64,000 nt of DNA, from contig JAGPNK010000008.1 in the NCBI GenBank assembly GCA_020746835.1, positions 992,001 to 1,056,000 on the forward strand, written 5' to 3'. Made by a program: the position numbers and the translations under genes. A model generated the notes under the pieces. It was not told the origin of the DNA and searched no databases. It saw only the letters and a list, made by a program, of their open reading frames with translations. This DNA is from Stachybotrys elegans. Its lineage: Eukaryota > Ascomycota > Sordariomycetes > Hypocreales > Stachybotryaceae. This document shows positions 34,842 through 46,259 of this stretch, piece by piece (position 1 is the first letter of the stretch; each line of letters starts with the position of its first letter).

Positions 34842-35840
34842 TCACAAGACGTCTGCAAAGTGCTCCTCCAGGATCTTGGCTTCCTTATCGGGGTCCAAAC
34901 CTAGCAAAGTGCCCGTGTCCTCCTCGGCGGCCGCGCTCTTCATCCACGCCCACGTATCCTGGATGGTTTCGCTGGCCGGTCGTATCCGTAGGCCCTGCGC
35001 CATGGCCTTGGTCACGTCGGCCGAGTAGAAGCCGGCGCTCTTGTCTGGCGGCAGCCACAAGGGCAGCTCAGTCCACGGCTCCAGTTTTGCCGCTGCGACC
35101 TTGTCCGGCTCCAGCCAGCATAACCGGGCGGCGTCGCCCACCGTGCGGTTCGCTGTGTCGAGAAAATCCCCCCAGGTCGTGTGTCCGCTCGCGGATGCGA
35201 CATTGCACGGGCCCGTCAATCGCTTCTCGGCCACGTCGATGACAAAGCTGGCCAGATCCCGCACGTCGATGAACTGAAGCCCCATGTCCCGGGGACCCGG
35301 CGCCAGCGTCGGCCCTCCCTTGTCCATGCGCCGGAGCCAGGTGGGCAGCCGCTGTCCTTGGCACTCCCCCGGCCCCAGAATGACGCCCGCACGGAGCAGC
35401 GCCGACGGTACGCCTGACCGCACAACGTTCATCTCGCCGGCCACCTTGTTCCGCGCGTACTGCGTCGGCGCGGCGTCCAGGTCCAGCAGCGGCACGTCCT
35501 CTGTGACAGACCCCACTGTGGCGCCATGCTCGTCATGTTTCCGGTAGACGCTGACGCTAGAGATATAAATGTAGTGGTGTATGCGGGCGCGGAGGGTCTG
35601 CAGCGCGCGTTTGACAGCATCCGGGTCGCCGTGCCAGGTATCGATGACCACGTCAAAGGAGAGCGTATCCAACTGGGCCAGGTCCTTGGGCTCAAGACGG
35701 TCGCCGACGAGGGTGGTGACGCCGTCAACAGCAGGCCGCGAGCCCCGGTTGAAGACGGTGACTTGGTGGCCGCGAGAAACGGCCTCAGAGGCGCAGAGGC
35801 GGCCGACAAACTTGGTGCCGCCCAGCACGAGAACCCTCAT
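34842..35840 (-). CDS. NAD-dependent epimerase/dehydratase-like (extended SDR)
   Basis: A single exon of 332 residues starting at ATG 35840. The nucleotide motif GGTKFVG (7-13) begins at the very N-terminus, VFNRG (29-33) follows strand 2, YISSVSVY holds the serine, and the catalytic pair is Tyr128/Lys132 (YARNK). The C-terminal substrate part includes QFIDVRDLASFV and GPCNVASA, as in the atypical epimerase group that includes bacterial reductases and plant CSP41-like proteins. It is probably a cytosolic NAD(P)-dependent sugar or isoprenoid modifying enzyme; the substrate is not evident. In-frame codons extend upstream to 35954 but are not conserved-looking. Confidence 0.82.
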   Translation of the reverse strand: MRVLVLGGTKFVGRLCASEAVSRGHQVTVFNRGSRPAVDGVTTLVGDRLEPKDLAQLDTLSFDVVIDTWHGDPDAVKRALQTLRARIHHYIYISSVSVYRKHDEHGATVGSVTEDVPLLDLDAAPTQYARNKVAGEMNVVRSGVPSALLRAGVILGPGECQGQRLPTWLRRMDKGGPTLAPGPRDMGLQFIDVRDLASFVIDVAEKRLTGPCNVASASGHTTWGDFLDTANRTVGDAARLCWLEPDKVAAAKLEPWTELPLWLPPDKSAGFYSADVTKAMAQGLRIRPASETIQDTWAWMKSAAAEEDTGTLLGLDPDKEAKILEEHFADVL

Positions 35841-37061
35841 TGTGAAGGCAGATTCCGGCGGCGATGGGCGAGGAGATCTGGTAGTGGGAAAGCAGAGCGA
35901 GATGGAGAGCGTCGGAGGGGCCGGGCAGGAGCGGTATTTTGTGCACGCGCACACGCGTGGAGGATGTATGTTTGTGCGTGAGGGACGGGAGAGGACAGCC
36001 AGGAGGAGGAGGAGGGGAAAAGGAAAAAAAAAGCAGAGAATGTGTGTTGCGAAAAGAAGGGTGTTTGTGAAAAGATGCGATAAGTTGTTTTCGGAAACGT
36101 AAATCAGGCCACCTACCCAAAGTCTAAAAGAAAAAGAGGCTTACTTGCTCCCGCACACCCGTACCTAGCATTCGTGCCCAAATACTATCTGCAAGCCGGA
36201 CGGGAATGGGAAATAAATTTAGAGTACGAAATTCTAATTTTTTTTTCCTTCCCTCCTCTTGCCCTCACTCTTACTTCTCCTTTCGGGCACGCCTGGGCTT
36301 GTACCACACAGCGCGTGGTTGCGCCACCGTGCGTGGGACGAGGGGGGAGGTCGGAAGAAAAGAAATAATATAATATGATGTGATCGGAAGGATAGATAGA
36401 TAGTAGGTTCGGTTCGTGGATTAATAAGGTTGGCGCCTCTGACGGGTCGAGAACGAAGGGTCCTCAGGACTAAGAAAGATAACAAATGGAAGGGGAGGGG
36501 AACAAACACGTCGTGCGCGCAAGGGCCACGCAACGCGCGTCTTGCGTGTGTAATGGTGAGATGAAACCTCTGCGAGATGCCTTTTCCGGTAGGTAAGGGA
36601 AGGCTGCAGAGACGGACGGCTGCGTGGCGGTTTTGCATATATGAGGAGGGAGGCAGAGGCAGAGGGGGATGGGCATAGAGAGGTAATAACTACATCGGGG
36701 AGCCAGAAATCGGCCCGGGTCTAGAACCTGCCTGCCTGCATGCACGCATCACTGGGGCCCTGCGATCCCCACGGCCTGCAGCTGGCTGATGCATCGCATC
36801 GTGTTATGCGCCCTGTGCCGAGAGAGCCCACGACATGGATTGCATCGAGCCTCGCGTCGGCCACCATGATGAGCATCAGAGACGAGACGGAGCGGACCCC
36901 CGCCAAGAGCCAATCCACCTGCGTAGGTATTAGTCCCCCCCCCGATGACGGCCAAGCTCCTCCCATCTCGCCGTGAGTCACAAAGCAGCATGCCGCCCAA
37001 CAAAACGTGGCCCGGCCTCGTATGGCAAACAGCGCGCAAATATCACCAGCAGCGCATCGCC
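35841..37061. other. 1.2-kb divergent promoter region
   Basis: Lies between the epimerase-like gene (-) and the small NAGS-labelled gene (+). It contains strand-biased purine/pyrimidine-rich tracts (about 35980-36050 and 36240-36290) and a short GATA microsatellite (about 36391-36404). No extra gene was seen. Confidence 0.45.
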
Positions 37062-37406
37062 ATGGCCCTCTACGACGGTAAAATCTTCCGCCCAGCCTCC
37101 AACACGCCCAACGGCGAGGTCGGCGACGACACCCGCTTCCACTACCACCAGTCCGGCAGCACCGTCTGGGCCGAATACGCAGGCAGCCAGGTCGCAAAGG
37201 GCCACCTCATCGCCCTCGTCGGCGGCGACGGCGCCCTCGACATGCGCTACCACCACGTCAACACAAAGGGCGAGCTCATGACGGGGCGCTGCCGCAGCGT
37301 CCCCGTCACGCTTCCCGACGGCCGCCTGCAGCTCCACGAGACGTGGCAGTGGACCAGCGGCGACGGGTCTTCCGGCACCTCGGTGCTGGAGGAGGTGAAG
37401 GAGTAA
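37062..37406 (+). CDS. small conserved protein of the family labelled N-acetylglutamate synthase
   Basis: A single exon of 114 residues from ATG 37062; an in-frame ATG at 36990 would add 24. Conserved blocks recalled from bacterial and fungal homologues are present: YDGKIFRPASN, GEVGDDTRFHYHQSG, VWAEYAG, GHLIALV, MRYHHVNTKGELMTGRCRS and LHETWQWTSGD. Such proteins are often annotated as N-acetylglutamate synthase, but they lack the GNAT acetyltransferase or kinase domains of real NAGS and the label is probably inherited in error. The alternating polar/hydrophobic pattern suggests a small beta-barrel or calycin-like fold. I infer a small soluble binding or enzyme protein without known role. Confidence 0.75.
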   Translation: MALYDGKIFRPASNTPNGEVGDDTRFHYHQSGSTVWAEYAGSQVAKGHLIALVGGDGALDMRYHHVNTKGELMTGRCRSVPVTLPDGRLQLHETWQWTSGDGSSGTSVLEEVKE

Positions 37407-37884
37407 TGGGAGGGAATCAATTCACGGCCCTGGCCATGCCGTGTCCACGGGTCCGCGCATTCTATTCCTCATCAGGTAGACACCAGGACTGCTCGTGTGG
37501 CGGTTAGCCGTAAGCACCGCCGCTGGAAGCTCAACAAAATCCTGCATTTGCGCCACCCTTCAACAAGCTCAAGCCCTCTCAACGCATCCACCTGTCAACT
37601 AGTCACCATAATAAAACACCTCGTCCCCCGACACTCAAATGGGTCACTGTTCGCCGTCGGATCGGTGATGCAATCTTTGCTTTATTGGGCTTGACCTCGG
37701 GCAAGTCGTGCTTCGTCGAGCTTCACCCTCATCGTGCGCACTCTCATCACAGGTATATTGCGGCACCGCGCTGGTGTAGTTGGTCATTGCTACGGAAGGC
37801 TGTAATTTTTCTATTCTGATTCACGTTACTAAAATCGTGCGACTTCGGTCCTTTGGGAAATGACTGCCTCGGTATGCCTCTACC
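37407..37884. other. intergenic between convergent genes
   Basis: About 480 nt. A stretch at 37770-37790 resembles a tRNA A box, but no matching T arm or acceptor stem is present. Nothing else was seen. Confidence 0.5.
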
Positions 37885-39376
37885 TCACATGACAAAGAGC
37901 AGGTCGGTATCTGCACGAGTGTTAGATAGACAGACAAAAGAGCGAAAGGAGCTGAACTTACCCAGGGGATGACTGCAAGATAGCTGGGGCTTCTGGTCGT
38001 ACTTGGTCTCGAGAATGTCGCGAATGCTGTTGAGCAGCTCGACGTAGCTCTGGCGGGGGTTCTCCTTGATGGCGGAGATGAAAGCCCACGACATGGCTCC
38101 AGTAGCCTGCGCGTTAATGGTAGCGTCGGCGCTGCCAGCTTGTCAGTACTATCCCTTCACTCACACGGATGTGCTGTCATTCAGATACTCACGATGTCTG
38201 GTTGTCCTTGCTACCGGACCACATGACGACATCGGCAGGTGAAGTGCGCGTGTCCTTGGTCTTCTCATACGCATCGTCACCACGGTAGGCTGTCTTGGCG
38301 AAATCCATAAACGAGGAGGCAACGCCAGCCATGTTTCCGGTAGCATAAGCGGAGACAGCACTGAGAAGACCCTGACCAGCTTCAGCAGCCAGGTTGGGCT
38401 CCTTGAGAACTCCCTTGGTAGAGTACACGTAGGGGAGATCCATGACGGTGGCAGAGTGGCACGAGTCGAAGATGGCAGTCAGTCGAACGCCCGCCTGCAG
38501 AGGCTTGACGACGCGGAAATGAATCTCGTCATCCACAATGTGGCCGGCGTCCTTAAAGTCGACTGGGTAGATGACCTCATCGTAGCCATCGTCTTCGTCA
38601 CCATCCTCGTCCTTGGTCTGGCCTCCATGGCCTGCGTCACAAGATGGTCAGCTTCAATCGCGGCCATTACAGTACAAAGGGAGCTGATTCTTACCGGAGT
38701 AGTGGAGGAACAGGGCATCGTTGGGCTGCGCTCCACGGACCAGCCATTCCATGGCACGGATAATGTTTGCCCGAGTGGGCTGCATGGCGGGATTCGACTG
38801 ATCGTCCGTCAGAAGCACCATGTCTTCGCGCTTGTAGTTGTACCTCTCAATGAGGAAGGATGAGACGTTGTGGACATCGTTGATGCAGCCGCGGAGCTCT
38901 CCGTCTTGTCCAAAGTAGTTGACACCAATGAGGAGAGCCTTGCGTTTACCCGTGCAGTTGGAGTACTGGAAAGTGTAGCCCTGCGGAGCACCATGGCCGA
39001 ACTCCTGAGATCCAGACGGCGGAGGCGGTCCGGAGCGAGCATGTTGAGCGTAACCCGAGTGGGGAAGCGGGTAGCCATACGAGTCCAGGCCCGGTGGCGG
39101 AGGGTAGTTGGGAGGGGCATATCGGCGCGGCCTGCTGTCGTAGTCTCCGTAGCCAGCCCGATCGTCGGGGTGGGGAGGGGCCGGGGGAGGTGCGTACTCT
39201 CCATGGCCGGAGTGATAACCTCCCGAGTACGGAGGGCGATCGGATGGAGGAGGAGGGGCATACCCTCCTTGGTTGTACCCAGGGGAGCCTTGGTAGCCCT
39301 GATCATGGTAGCCTTGACCATGATATCCCTGGCCAGGGTAACCGCCGCCGCCGCCACCACCACCGTAGTAGGACAT
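37885..39376 (-). CDS. type I metacaspase
   Basis: Exons 39376-38695, 38631-38193, 38131-37962 and 37910-37885 give 438 residues; introns are 63, 61 and 51 nt. The N-terminal prodomain (1-135) is rich in Gly, Tyr, Pro and Gln. The peptidase C14 domain starts at [17 protein letters not shown]. The catalytic dyad is His229 (HYSGHGGQ, split by intron 1) and Cys285 ([14 protein letters not shown]). The end reads [18 protein letters not shown], then [14 protein letters not shown], exactly as in fungal metacaspases such as yeast Mca1 and Aspergillus CasA/CasB. These calcium-dependent Arg/Lys-specific proteases act in stress-related death and protein-aggregate clearance in the cytosol. The last exon is only 26 nt. 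Confidence 0.93.
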
Positions 39377-41981
39377 GTTGGTTTGCTTGATTATAGAGGC
39401 AGGGCCCGAGAGTCTCAGTGTTTAAAGGGATCGCGCTCCTTGGGGGGAGAGGGTGTGTTGGAGAAATAGACGAGGGCTAACGTGGACTAGAGATCAACAA
39501 CAAGTTAGCTTGGGCCACACAGAGAAACCGGGTCGGGGCGGGCCTAGTGCAACCAACGGCTTGGAGCTGCCACAGATAGACTGGAACTGTGGTGAGTTGT
39601 AGAAAAGGTGGGATGGAGAGGAAGGGGGGAAGAAGGCAGACAGACGGGCGGCAGAGGACGGGGATGCTCGATGAGTGCAAGTTGGAGGCCTGCCGTGAGT
39701 GGTGCTCCGGGGGTCACAAGGCGATTACCGAAGACGTTGAGGATCGCACCACCTCGTTCTCTTGGCTTGTAGGGGTCAAGGCCTTTGGGTGCGCCTTATA
39801 GGAGAGACAAAGGGCTTGGCTCGGCAGAGAAATGCCGCCTGGGCGCGGCTGGCCGTGGGAATCGAGTGAGCTAGGCTTACCTGCGAGGCTGTTGAAACGA
39901 AGACATGGGCTTGGCCGCCCGTGGTGGGAGAAAAATAGCTGTGGCAGAGGCACGACTATGGCAATGCGGGCGCTGTTGGGTACCCCTCGGCGGCGCTTGG
40001 CGGGTCTTGGCGGGAGTTCACGGGGCTCGAGAATCCATGGGCTGGATGCGGATAATCACTCTACTGCCTCCTGCTGCCTACATACCTGTATGTATCGGCA
40101 GGGCGTAGGAGAGCTTGACCGTCATGCTACCAACGTGTGCCAGATGAGACGGTTGGAGGGGGAGGGGCGGGAAGGAGGCGCTTACTCGCATGCTCCATTC
40201 ACCCCGCCTCTCCTTGTACCTGTCCTAGGAGCAGCTTACCTGTACCTTAGTACATACATATGTATGTACATATCGAGCCATTGCCTCCTGGACTCAGAAT
40301 TATCGAGAAAAACACATCAATTACGAGTACGAGGGCATGGAATATAGGAGTGCCAGACTCATGTTTGGATAATTAATTAATAAATCGCTCGGCTGGGTTT
40401 AGGGGCTATCATCCTGTCCGAGGTACGTCTATTGAGCCCTGCGCCAAGCATTGCCCCTCCTTCTTGACGCGGTCGCTTCTGTGCCCCTCCATTGGTTTGC
40501 GATGGCATACGTGTACACCTACACCTTCAAATCCGCACTTGTTGCCGGGATTTCGCGGTTGGAATTGGCCGCCGTCCATCGGGGGACTCGAGATAACCCG
40601 TTTCAGGTCTGTCGATGGGAGAGAGAATGGCACGGCTGGTGCCCCATCGTCAAGCTTCCATCAACACCCTACGCTGACGGAGAATTCAACGTTTGCAACC
40701 TCGCATCCTCCCTCCACACGGGTCCTGATAAGTAGGGCAATATCGGACCCCTACCCACGAGCAAACCGCAGGGTTGGTCAGCTCATCCAGGATACATGCA
40801 AGGGTAGTGGCCGGGTGCAGCGGATGGATGGATGGATGGACGATGGAGCCTCTCGGACGCGCACCAGCCCTTTTACCTCCCACACGCAGAGCATGGTTTA
40901 GCAAAGAGTCGGGTCGCCCAGGCCAAGCTTGATCCTGATAGAGTAGAACAAGACTTTGACGAGCAAAAGCCAAGCACGATTTAAGCTCAGAAACGTCTAG
41001 AACTGGTACTTCCCCGCGTGCGCCGAGCCCGGGGTTCGGCGAGGCAAGAGGCCTCCCTGAGCTTTGATGCCTGGAAAAGGCCAAGGTGGCCTGCCTGGTG
41101 ATCAACATCAGCGCTTGGACACCAAATGCAATGCCGGTGTCAAACTCATGTCAAACAAAACATGCACGGCCAGGCGCATAAGCATCAACATGAATCACCG
41201 CAATGCAATACTCAGGTATGTAGGTACTTGGGAGAGAAGGGTAGGGCGAGTTGTCGGGCCATGCAGATCGTCGTCCATCAGTCCACCAGTCCGCGTATCC
41301 GACACCCCCCTAGCAGGTGCTGCGCTGCGCCGGATTTAGCACCCATCAGCCACTGTCTAGCCACCTCTGCCCAGCCGCAGGACCACGAAACGCGCGCAAA
41401 CGCGTGGGTGCGGGCGGGGCATCAGTGGCACCGAGCGACTCACCTGGCAAGGAGGGGTTACATGATCCTGATGCACAGCTGTCTGTCCGAAGCAAAGCCC
41501 AGCACCTGTGCAGTCGAACAGTGCAGAAAAGGCGGCTCATGGGGGCAATTAATACATGTTCCCCCACTTTAGCACGTTACATATGTACTAATGTAGGTGC
41601 CTCAAGGTAAGTACCTTGAAAGTACCCGACCTGTTATGGTCGATCTGTCGGCCAGCAGGCAGATGCTCGTAGTGGCCTACCAAAGGTGAGGTAGCCCAGG
41701 AGGAGCTGCAAATGGAGACCTATTGCTACTTCCACCGATGCAGCTCCGCCGTGTGCCTGCTTTCAATCGCGCCATGCATCCATTTTTCTGGTGGTACATG
41801 AAATCTTGGCCTGTCTGCCCATCGCCATCTCCATCGGTACCTCTACACCAAGATAAAAGGCCCTTTGGCTGCTGCATCCTCTTTCTCCCTTCCACTTCAT
41901 TCCCGCGTTTCCCCTCCACTTCTACACCACCACACCACCTCTTTGTCCTCGCCGCGGGTCTGCACGGCACCTTCTCCCAGC
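39377..41981. other. 2.6-kb divergent promoter region of metacaspase and WW genes
   Basis: Holds no recognisable gene. It has a 20-bp perfect palindrome (40250-40269), a GGAT microsatellite (about 40822-40840), and several TACCT/AGGTA motifs (40216-40250, 41215-41225, 41592-41625), including the near-palindrome CAAGGTA-AG-TACCTTG (41603-41618). Confidence 0.5.
40250..40269. repeat. 20-bp perfect palindrome
   Basis: The half-site GTACATACAT (40250-40259) is followed directly by its reverse complement ATGTATGTAC (40260-40269). It lies in the shared upstream region of two divergent genes, 0.9 kb from the metacaspase start. It may be a factor-binding site or simply a TA/CA-rich coincidence. Confidence 0.7.
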
Positions 41982-43127
41982 ATGTCGTTCTTCAAGAAGC
42001 TCACGGACAAGCTGGAGAATTTCAGTCTCGGTGATGATAAGAAGGACGAGAAGCCCGAGGAGTGTAAGTTTGAACTACCGCCCGTTTACTGCCACCCCAG
42101 CGCGGTTAAATCGACTCATGACACCAGCTAACGAATTGCTATCTCAGCTCACCACCGCGGCTACGATAACTACGGCAGCGGCCCCCCTCCTACTCATGAC
42201 CCGTACGGTCAGCCTCCTTCGCATGACCCGTACGGCCGTCCTCCCCCACCCCCGAGCAATTACTCGAGTGGCTACGGTGCCCCTCCCCCTCCCGGCGACC
42301 ATTACAGTTCGCCCCCTCCTCCCGGTGCCCCCTACGGCGCCCCTCGTGGCGACTATCCTCCCCCCGGCGGAAGTCACTACGGTTCGCCCGCTCCTCCACC
42401 CCCCGGAGGACACCCTTACTCCTCGCCTCCTCCTCCTAGCGAGTATCGGGATCCCCCCTACCAGCCTCCCTCAGACAAGCCCCCTCTGCCCCACGGCTGG
42501 GTGGCTCGCTTCGACCAGAACCACCAGCGCTGGTATTATGTAGAGGAGGCTACTGGCCGCAGCCAGTGGGAGGCACCTGGCTACTCGGCTGGAGGCCACG
42601 ACACTCGTTCTGTCGGTGGCTATGGAGGCTCCCACGGTGGCTATGGCCAGCCCGGCTACGGACAGGGCGGCTACGACCAGCATGGCAGCCAAGGCTACGG
42701 CCACGACTCCGGCTACGGACACGGAGGGAACCCAGGCTATGACTACAACCGCGGTAACCTTGGCCCCGGAGGCTATGGCGAACATGCCCAGGAGCGTAAG
42801 AGCAGCAGCAAGAGTGGTATCTTGATGGGCGCTGCTGCTGGTCTGGCCGTTGGTGCTGTTGGCGGCGCACTCGTGGCTAATGCCCTCGACGACGACAATC
42901 CCGATGTGGTTTACGTCCAGGCACCGCCCGCACCTCCTCCGGCCCCCGTTGAGGCTGATCCTGATATCTCTGGCAGTGATCAAGAGTCACTCGACGAAGC
43001 GCGCCAAGAGTACGAGGAGGCAGTTGCTGCCGCCGCTGACTCTGATGCCAGCAGCAGCGAAGAAGAGGAGCTCGAGGAGGCCCGTGAGGAGTACGAAGAG
43101 GAGATTGAGGAGGCTTACGATGATTAG
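41982..43127 (+). CDS. WW-domain protein with Pro/Gly/Tyr-rich low-complexity regions
   Basis: Exons 41982-42063 and 42148-43127 give 353 residues; the 84-nt intron joins KPEE to S-HHRGYDNYG. Layout: a basic amphipathic start (FFKKLTDKLENF), a Pro/Tyr-rich segment (about 33-140) with DPYGQP/DPYGRP repeats, a WW domain (about 141-172) with Trp145, YY and Trp168, a Gly/Tyr/His-rich segment, a hydrophobic glycine-zipper-like stretch (GILMGAAAGLAVGAVGGALVA) and an acidic Glu-rich tail. WW domains bind proline-rich peptides such as PPxY. The glycine zipper may insert in or associate with membranes. I recognise the domain but no named fungal homologue. The composition suggests an intrinsically disordered adaptor; the divergent neighbour metacaspase has a similar low-complexity prodomain. 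Confidence 0.82.
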
Positions 43128-45011
43128 ATGCTGGGCGCGAGTACGCGGTGATCCATGGACCATGGCTGGCGCATGTCCAAGACGATGGGTGCCTGTGGCA
43201 TGAGATCAAGATGCTCTGGAAGGGCTTTGCTGACGCATAACCCTTTTCAATTTTCCTTCATCCATTCCCTTTGGTCCTCAAGATGCAAACGACCAACCTG
43301 AAACCCAAGTGTTACCTTTAGTAGTAGTTTCGGATAGCTTTTGACGAATTCAACGACGCTCACGGCATAAATCACAAAATTTGAACTCTCAGAGTGAGGG
43401 AATAGCGATAAATAAGTGAGGCCATGCGCGAGATATGTTGCGCCATGCCGCCTTGGCATCCAATCATGACTTAACTTGAAGTAATCACGTTTGCATCATG
43501 TCTCCTGCATCCACGGCCTTGCCTCTGATATGCCGCGAACTGTACAGCTCTTGACCACTGGCTGTATCCGGTCCCCGCCTATAGGAGCAATATGGAGATC
43601 GGCTCACAGTATGGGGTGTACTGCAGAAGCCTGCTGCAGTTGAGCTACCGTGGCCATAACAATATATGATAGAGTAGGTACGTGCAGTGAAGAAAAAGAA
43701 CAATGGCGTATGCGAACAATGATGGTTGCCCTGTTGCCTACAGGAGCAAGAGTCAAACAATGAAGGAATCATCCGACGACATCCCTTATAGGCCAGAGTC
43801 AGAGAACAATAAAGCAGCAGCAGATAACAATATACAAACAAACAGAAGTTGTAAAGCCCAAGTCGGGTTGCTAGGCTTTATAGAGAGAGAGAGACCAAGG
43901 CAAGGAGCCCGGCATAACGAATTCACGAGTAGGCTATACGGCCAACGCCTGGTTATATGCTGGTGGCTCTAGTAGACGTGCACAGTGTAAGCTCCTTGTA
44001 TCGACCTTGCTCTAAAGCCCTATGTAACATCCTCTTTGATCCATGACGGAAACTGGCATCTAGCCACGCAGCAGAACTTTTTTCTTTTTTTTTCTTTCTT
44101 TCTTTCTTTTCTTCCCTCTACCACGCAAATACGGAAGTGATATTATACGCCCACGGCACTTCTGCGAACTTGTTGGATGGCTGCCTGCACTAGCTATGCA
44201 GTGCATATAGCCTATTAACACAGCATAGCAAGCGTTGACTCTAGTACCTATGATAGAGTTGGTTTATGCAGAGATGAGAGACTAATAATAGAGACCCACG
44301 TAAACATGATGCTTACTCTGCCTAACCGTGAAGGGAAACTAAACTGGCAGCAGCAGTCTCTAGTACTCATATCTCGGGAAAAGTTGTGAGGAGTCCAAGG
44401 GGACTTAGGGTCTATTGCATTTTTTTACGTCTTTGCGGAGAGCATAAAGGGTTATATCCGTAACGGCCACCCTATCAATGCTAGTGGCCTGTGTTCGACC
44501 ACAACAACTTCCTATCAAGGCAGTAAGCAGCAAGGGTGACGTTAGGAACTATGCATGGGAGGAGTCGGGTGCATGGATTACAAATGTCCGACTTTCGCGC
44601 GTTTTCGCCCTTGGTTAAACAGGATTGCTAAGCGAAGGCAACATCATAGCTAAAGTACCAATCAAGACGGACGGGGTTTGTGAGTGGACTGTCCTGCTTG
44701 CTTGGTGGGGGTATTGTGCTGCCATGGACCAACCCAGCTCTGTGGAGCACATTGCGGACTTTGCAGGTTTTGTTCTTGTTGGAGAGGGCTATGAAACGGC
44801 GTAGCAGTGGGCTTTTTGGTCGGAGAGGAGGACCGGGGGGGATAAGTCCGTCATGCGTGATTCGACGCCCGAGTATATGTGGGCGAAAAACGTATAAGAA
44901 GCGCAGGCCGCCCACGGCAAGGAACCATTCTCAAGACAATACTAAGCCGAACAGCTATTTATCTTTTGGATCCCACCTCCTTCACCACCTATACAACCCC
45001 CCACAACCATC
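43128..45011. other. 1.9-kb intergenic region with T/C tract
   Basis: Contains a T/C-rich microsatellite (about 44078-44115, TTTC units) and no recognisable gene. The right end carries a TATA-like element for the next gene. Confidence 0.45.
44893..44900 (+). promoter_or_regulatory. TATA-like box of the ketoreductase-like SDR gene
   Basis: TATAAGAA lies about 115 nt upstream of the ATG at 45012. The position is consistent with a core promoter; no experimental support. Confidence 0.4.
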
Positions 45012-46259
45012 ATGGCCACCATCCCAGACTCAGTCCTGCCGCAAGGCTCCCTCGTCCTCGTCACAGGCGCCAACGGACTTCTCGGCGCAAACGTCGCCGA
45101 CCAGTTTCTCCACTATGGCTTCAACGTCCGCGGCGCCGTTCGCGACACTGTTAAGAATGCCTGGCTGGTCCCTCTGTTCGAGGGCAAGTACGGCAAGGGC
45201 CGCTTCGAGCTTGTTCAGGTCAAGGATGTCACGCTGGAGGGCGCATGCGCTGAGGCCATGAAGGGTTCGTACATCGCCTCGCTCGACTGTCGGAGGGAAT
45301 AGCATGTTAACAGCACCATCTAGGCGTGTCCGCTGTCGCCCACGTCGCCTCTGATGTATCGTTCGGCCATGACCCCAACGTCGTCATCACGAATGCCATC
45401 AACGGCGCCGTAAACGTGCTCAAGGCCGCGTTCGCCGAGCCCTCTATCAAGCGCTTCGTGCACTGCTCTTCTTCCGCGGCCCTCGGCGACGTCGTCCCCA
45501 TCGGCGGTGAGCCTCGTACTCTCACACAGGATGACTGGAACGAGAACATGGTCAAGCTTGCCTGGGCGGAGCCCCATGTGCCACAGAAGGCCGCCCCCGT
45601 CTATGCCGCCAGCAAGACGCAGCAGGAGCAGGCCGTCTGGAAGTTCTACAAGGAGAACAAGGACAAGCGTCCCGATCTTGTTCTCAACACTGGTAGGCGC
45701 TCCTCTCTGGTGCTTATTCTTGCATGGCAAGTTTGCTGATGCTATTGCGCAGTCCTTCCCAACATGAACTTTGGCAAGAGTCTGGATGAGGAAAACATGG
45801 GCTACCCTAGCAGCTCTGGCTTTGCTGTGGGCGTACTATCCGGCAAAGGTTTTCCCTTCGTTAATTCCATGTTCAACCGTAAGAAGCCCTCGCCAAACTT
45901 TTTTTTTCTTTCTTTTTCGCATTTTTGTTACGTCGTGACTTACACCTTTGCATGCAGAATACTACATCAATGTGGCGGACACCGGAAGGCTGCACGTCGC
46001 TGGTGCCACGCTTCCTGATGTCGTGGACGAGCGAATCGCCGGCTTCGCGGGTCCCTTTCACTTCGACATGTTCCTCGACATTGCGGAGAAGGCGTACCCC
46101 AACAAGACCTACGAGAGGTTGGGCTGCAAGGACGACACCTGGGATATCATCTCTTTCCGTGATCGCGCTGAGGAGATGCTCCGCAGGCTAGGCCAGCCTG
46201 GCTGGGTCTCGCTTGAGCAGACGGTGCTTGAGAACATACCCTCTGCGCTTAAGGCATGA
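45012..46259 (+). CDS. extended SDR, aldehyde/ketone reductase (GRE2 / cinnamoyl-CoA-reductase-like)
   Basis: Exons 45012-45264, 45324-45692, 45753-45878 and 45958-46259 give 349 residues; introns are 59, 60 and 79 nt, all phase 1. The NAD(P)-binding motif TGANGLLG is at 18-25, the serine is in VHCSSSAAL (133-135), and the catalytic pair is Tyr178/Lys182 (YAASK). The typical D-W-N segment precedes it. Length and motif spacing fit yeast Gre2 (methylglyoxal/isovaleraldehyde reductase) and fungal ketoreductases. The enzyme should reduce aldehydes or ketones with NADPH in the cytosol; the actual substrate is unknown. The ATG lies directly before the Rossmann fold. Confidence 0.88.

Noticed and set aside
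37770..37850. tRNA gene
   Set aside because: An A-box-like GTGTAGTTGGTC is present, but there is no T arm (GTTCRA) and no pairing acceptor stem.
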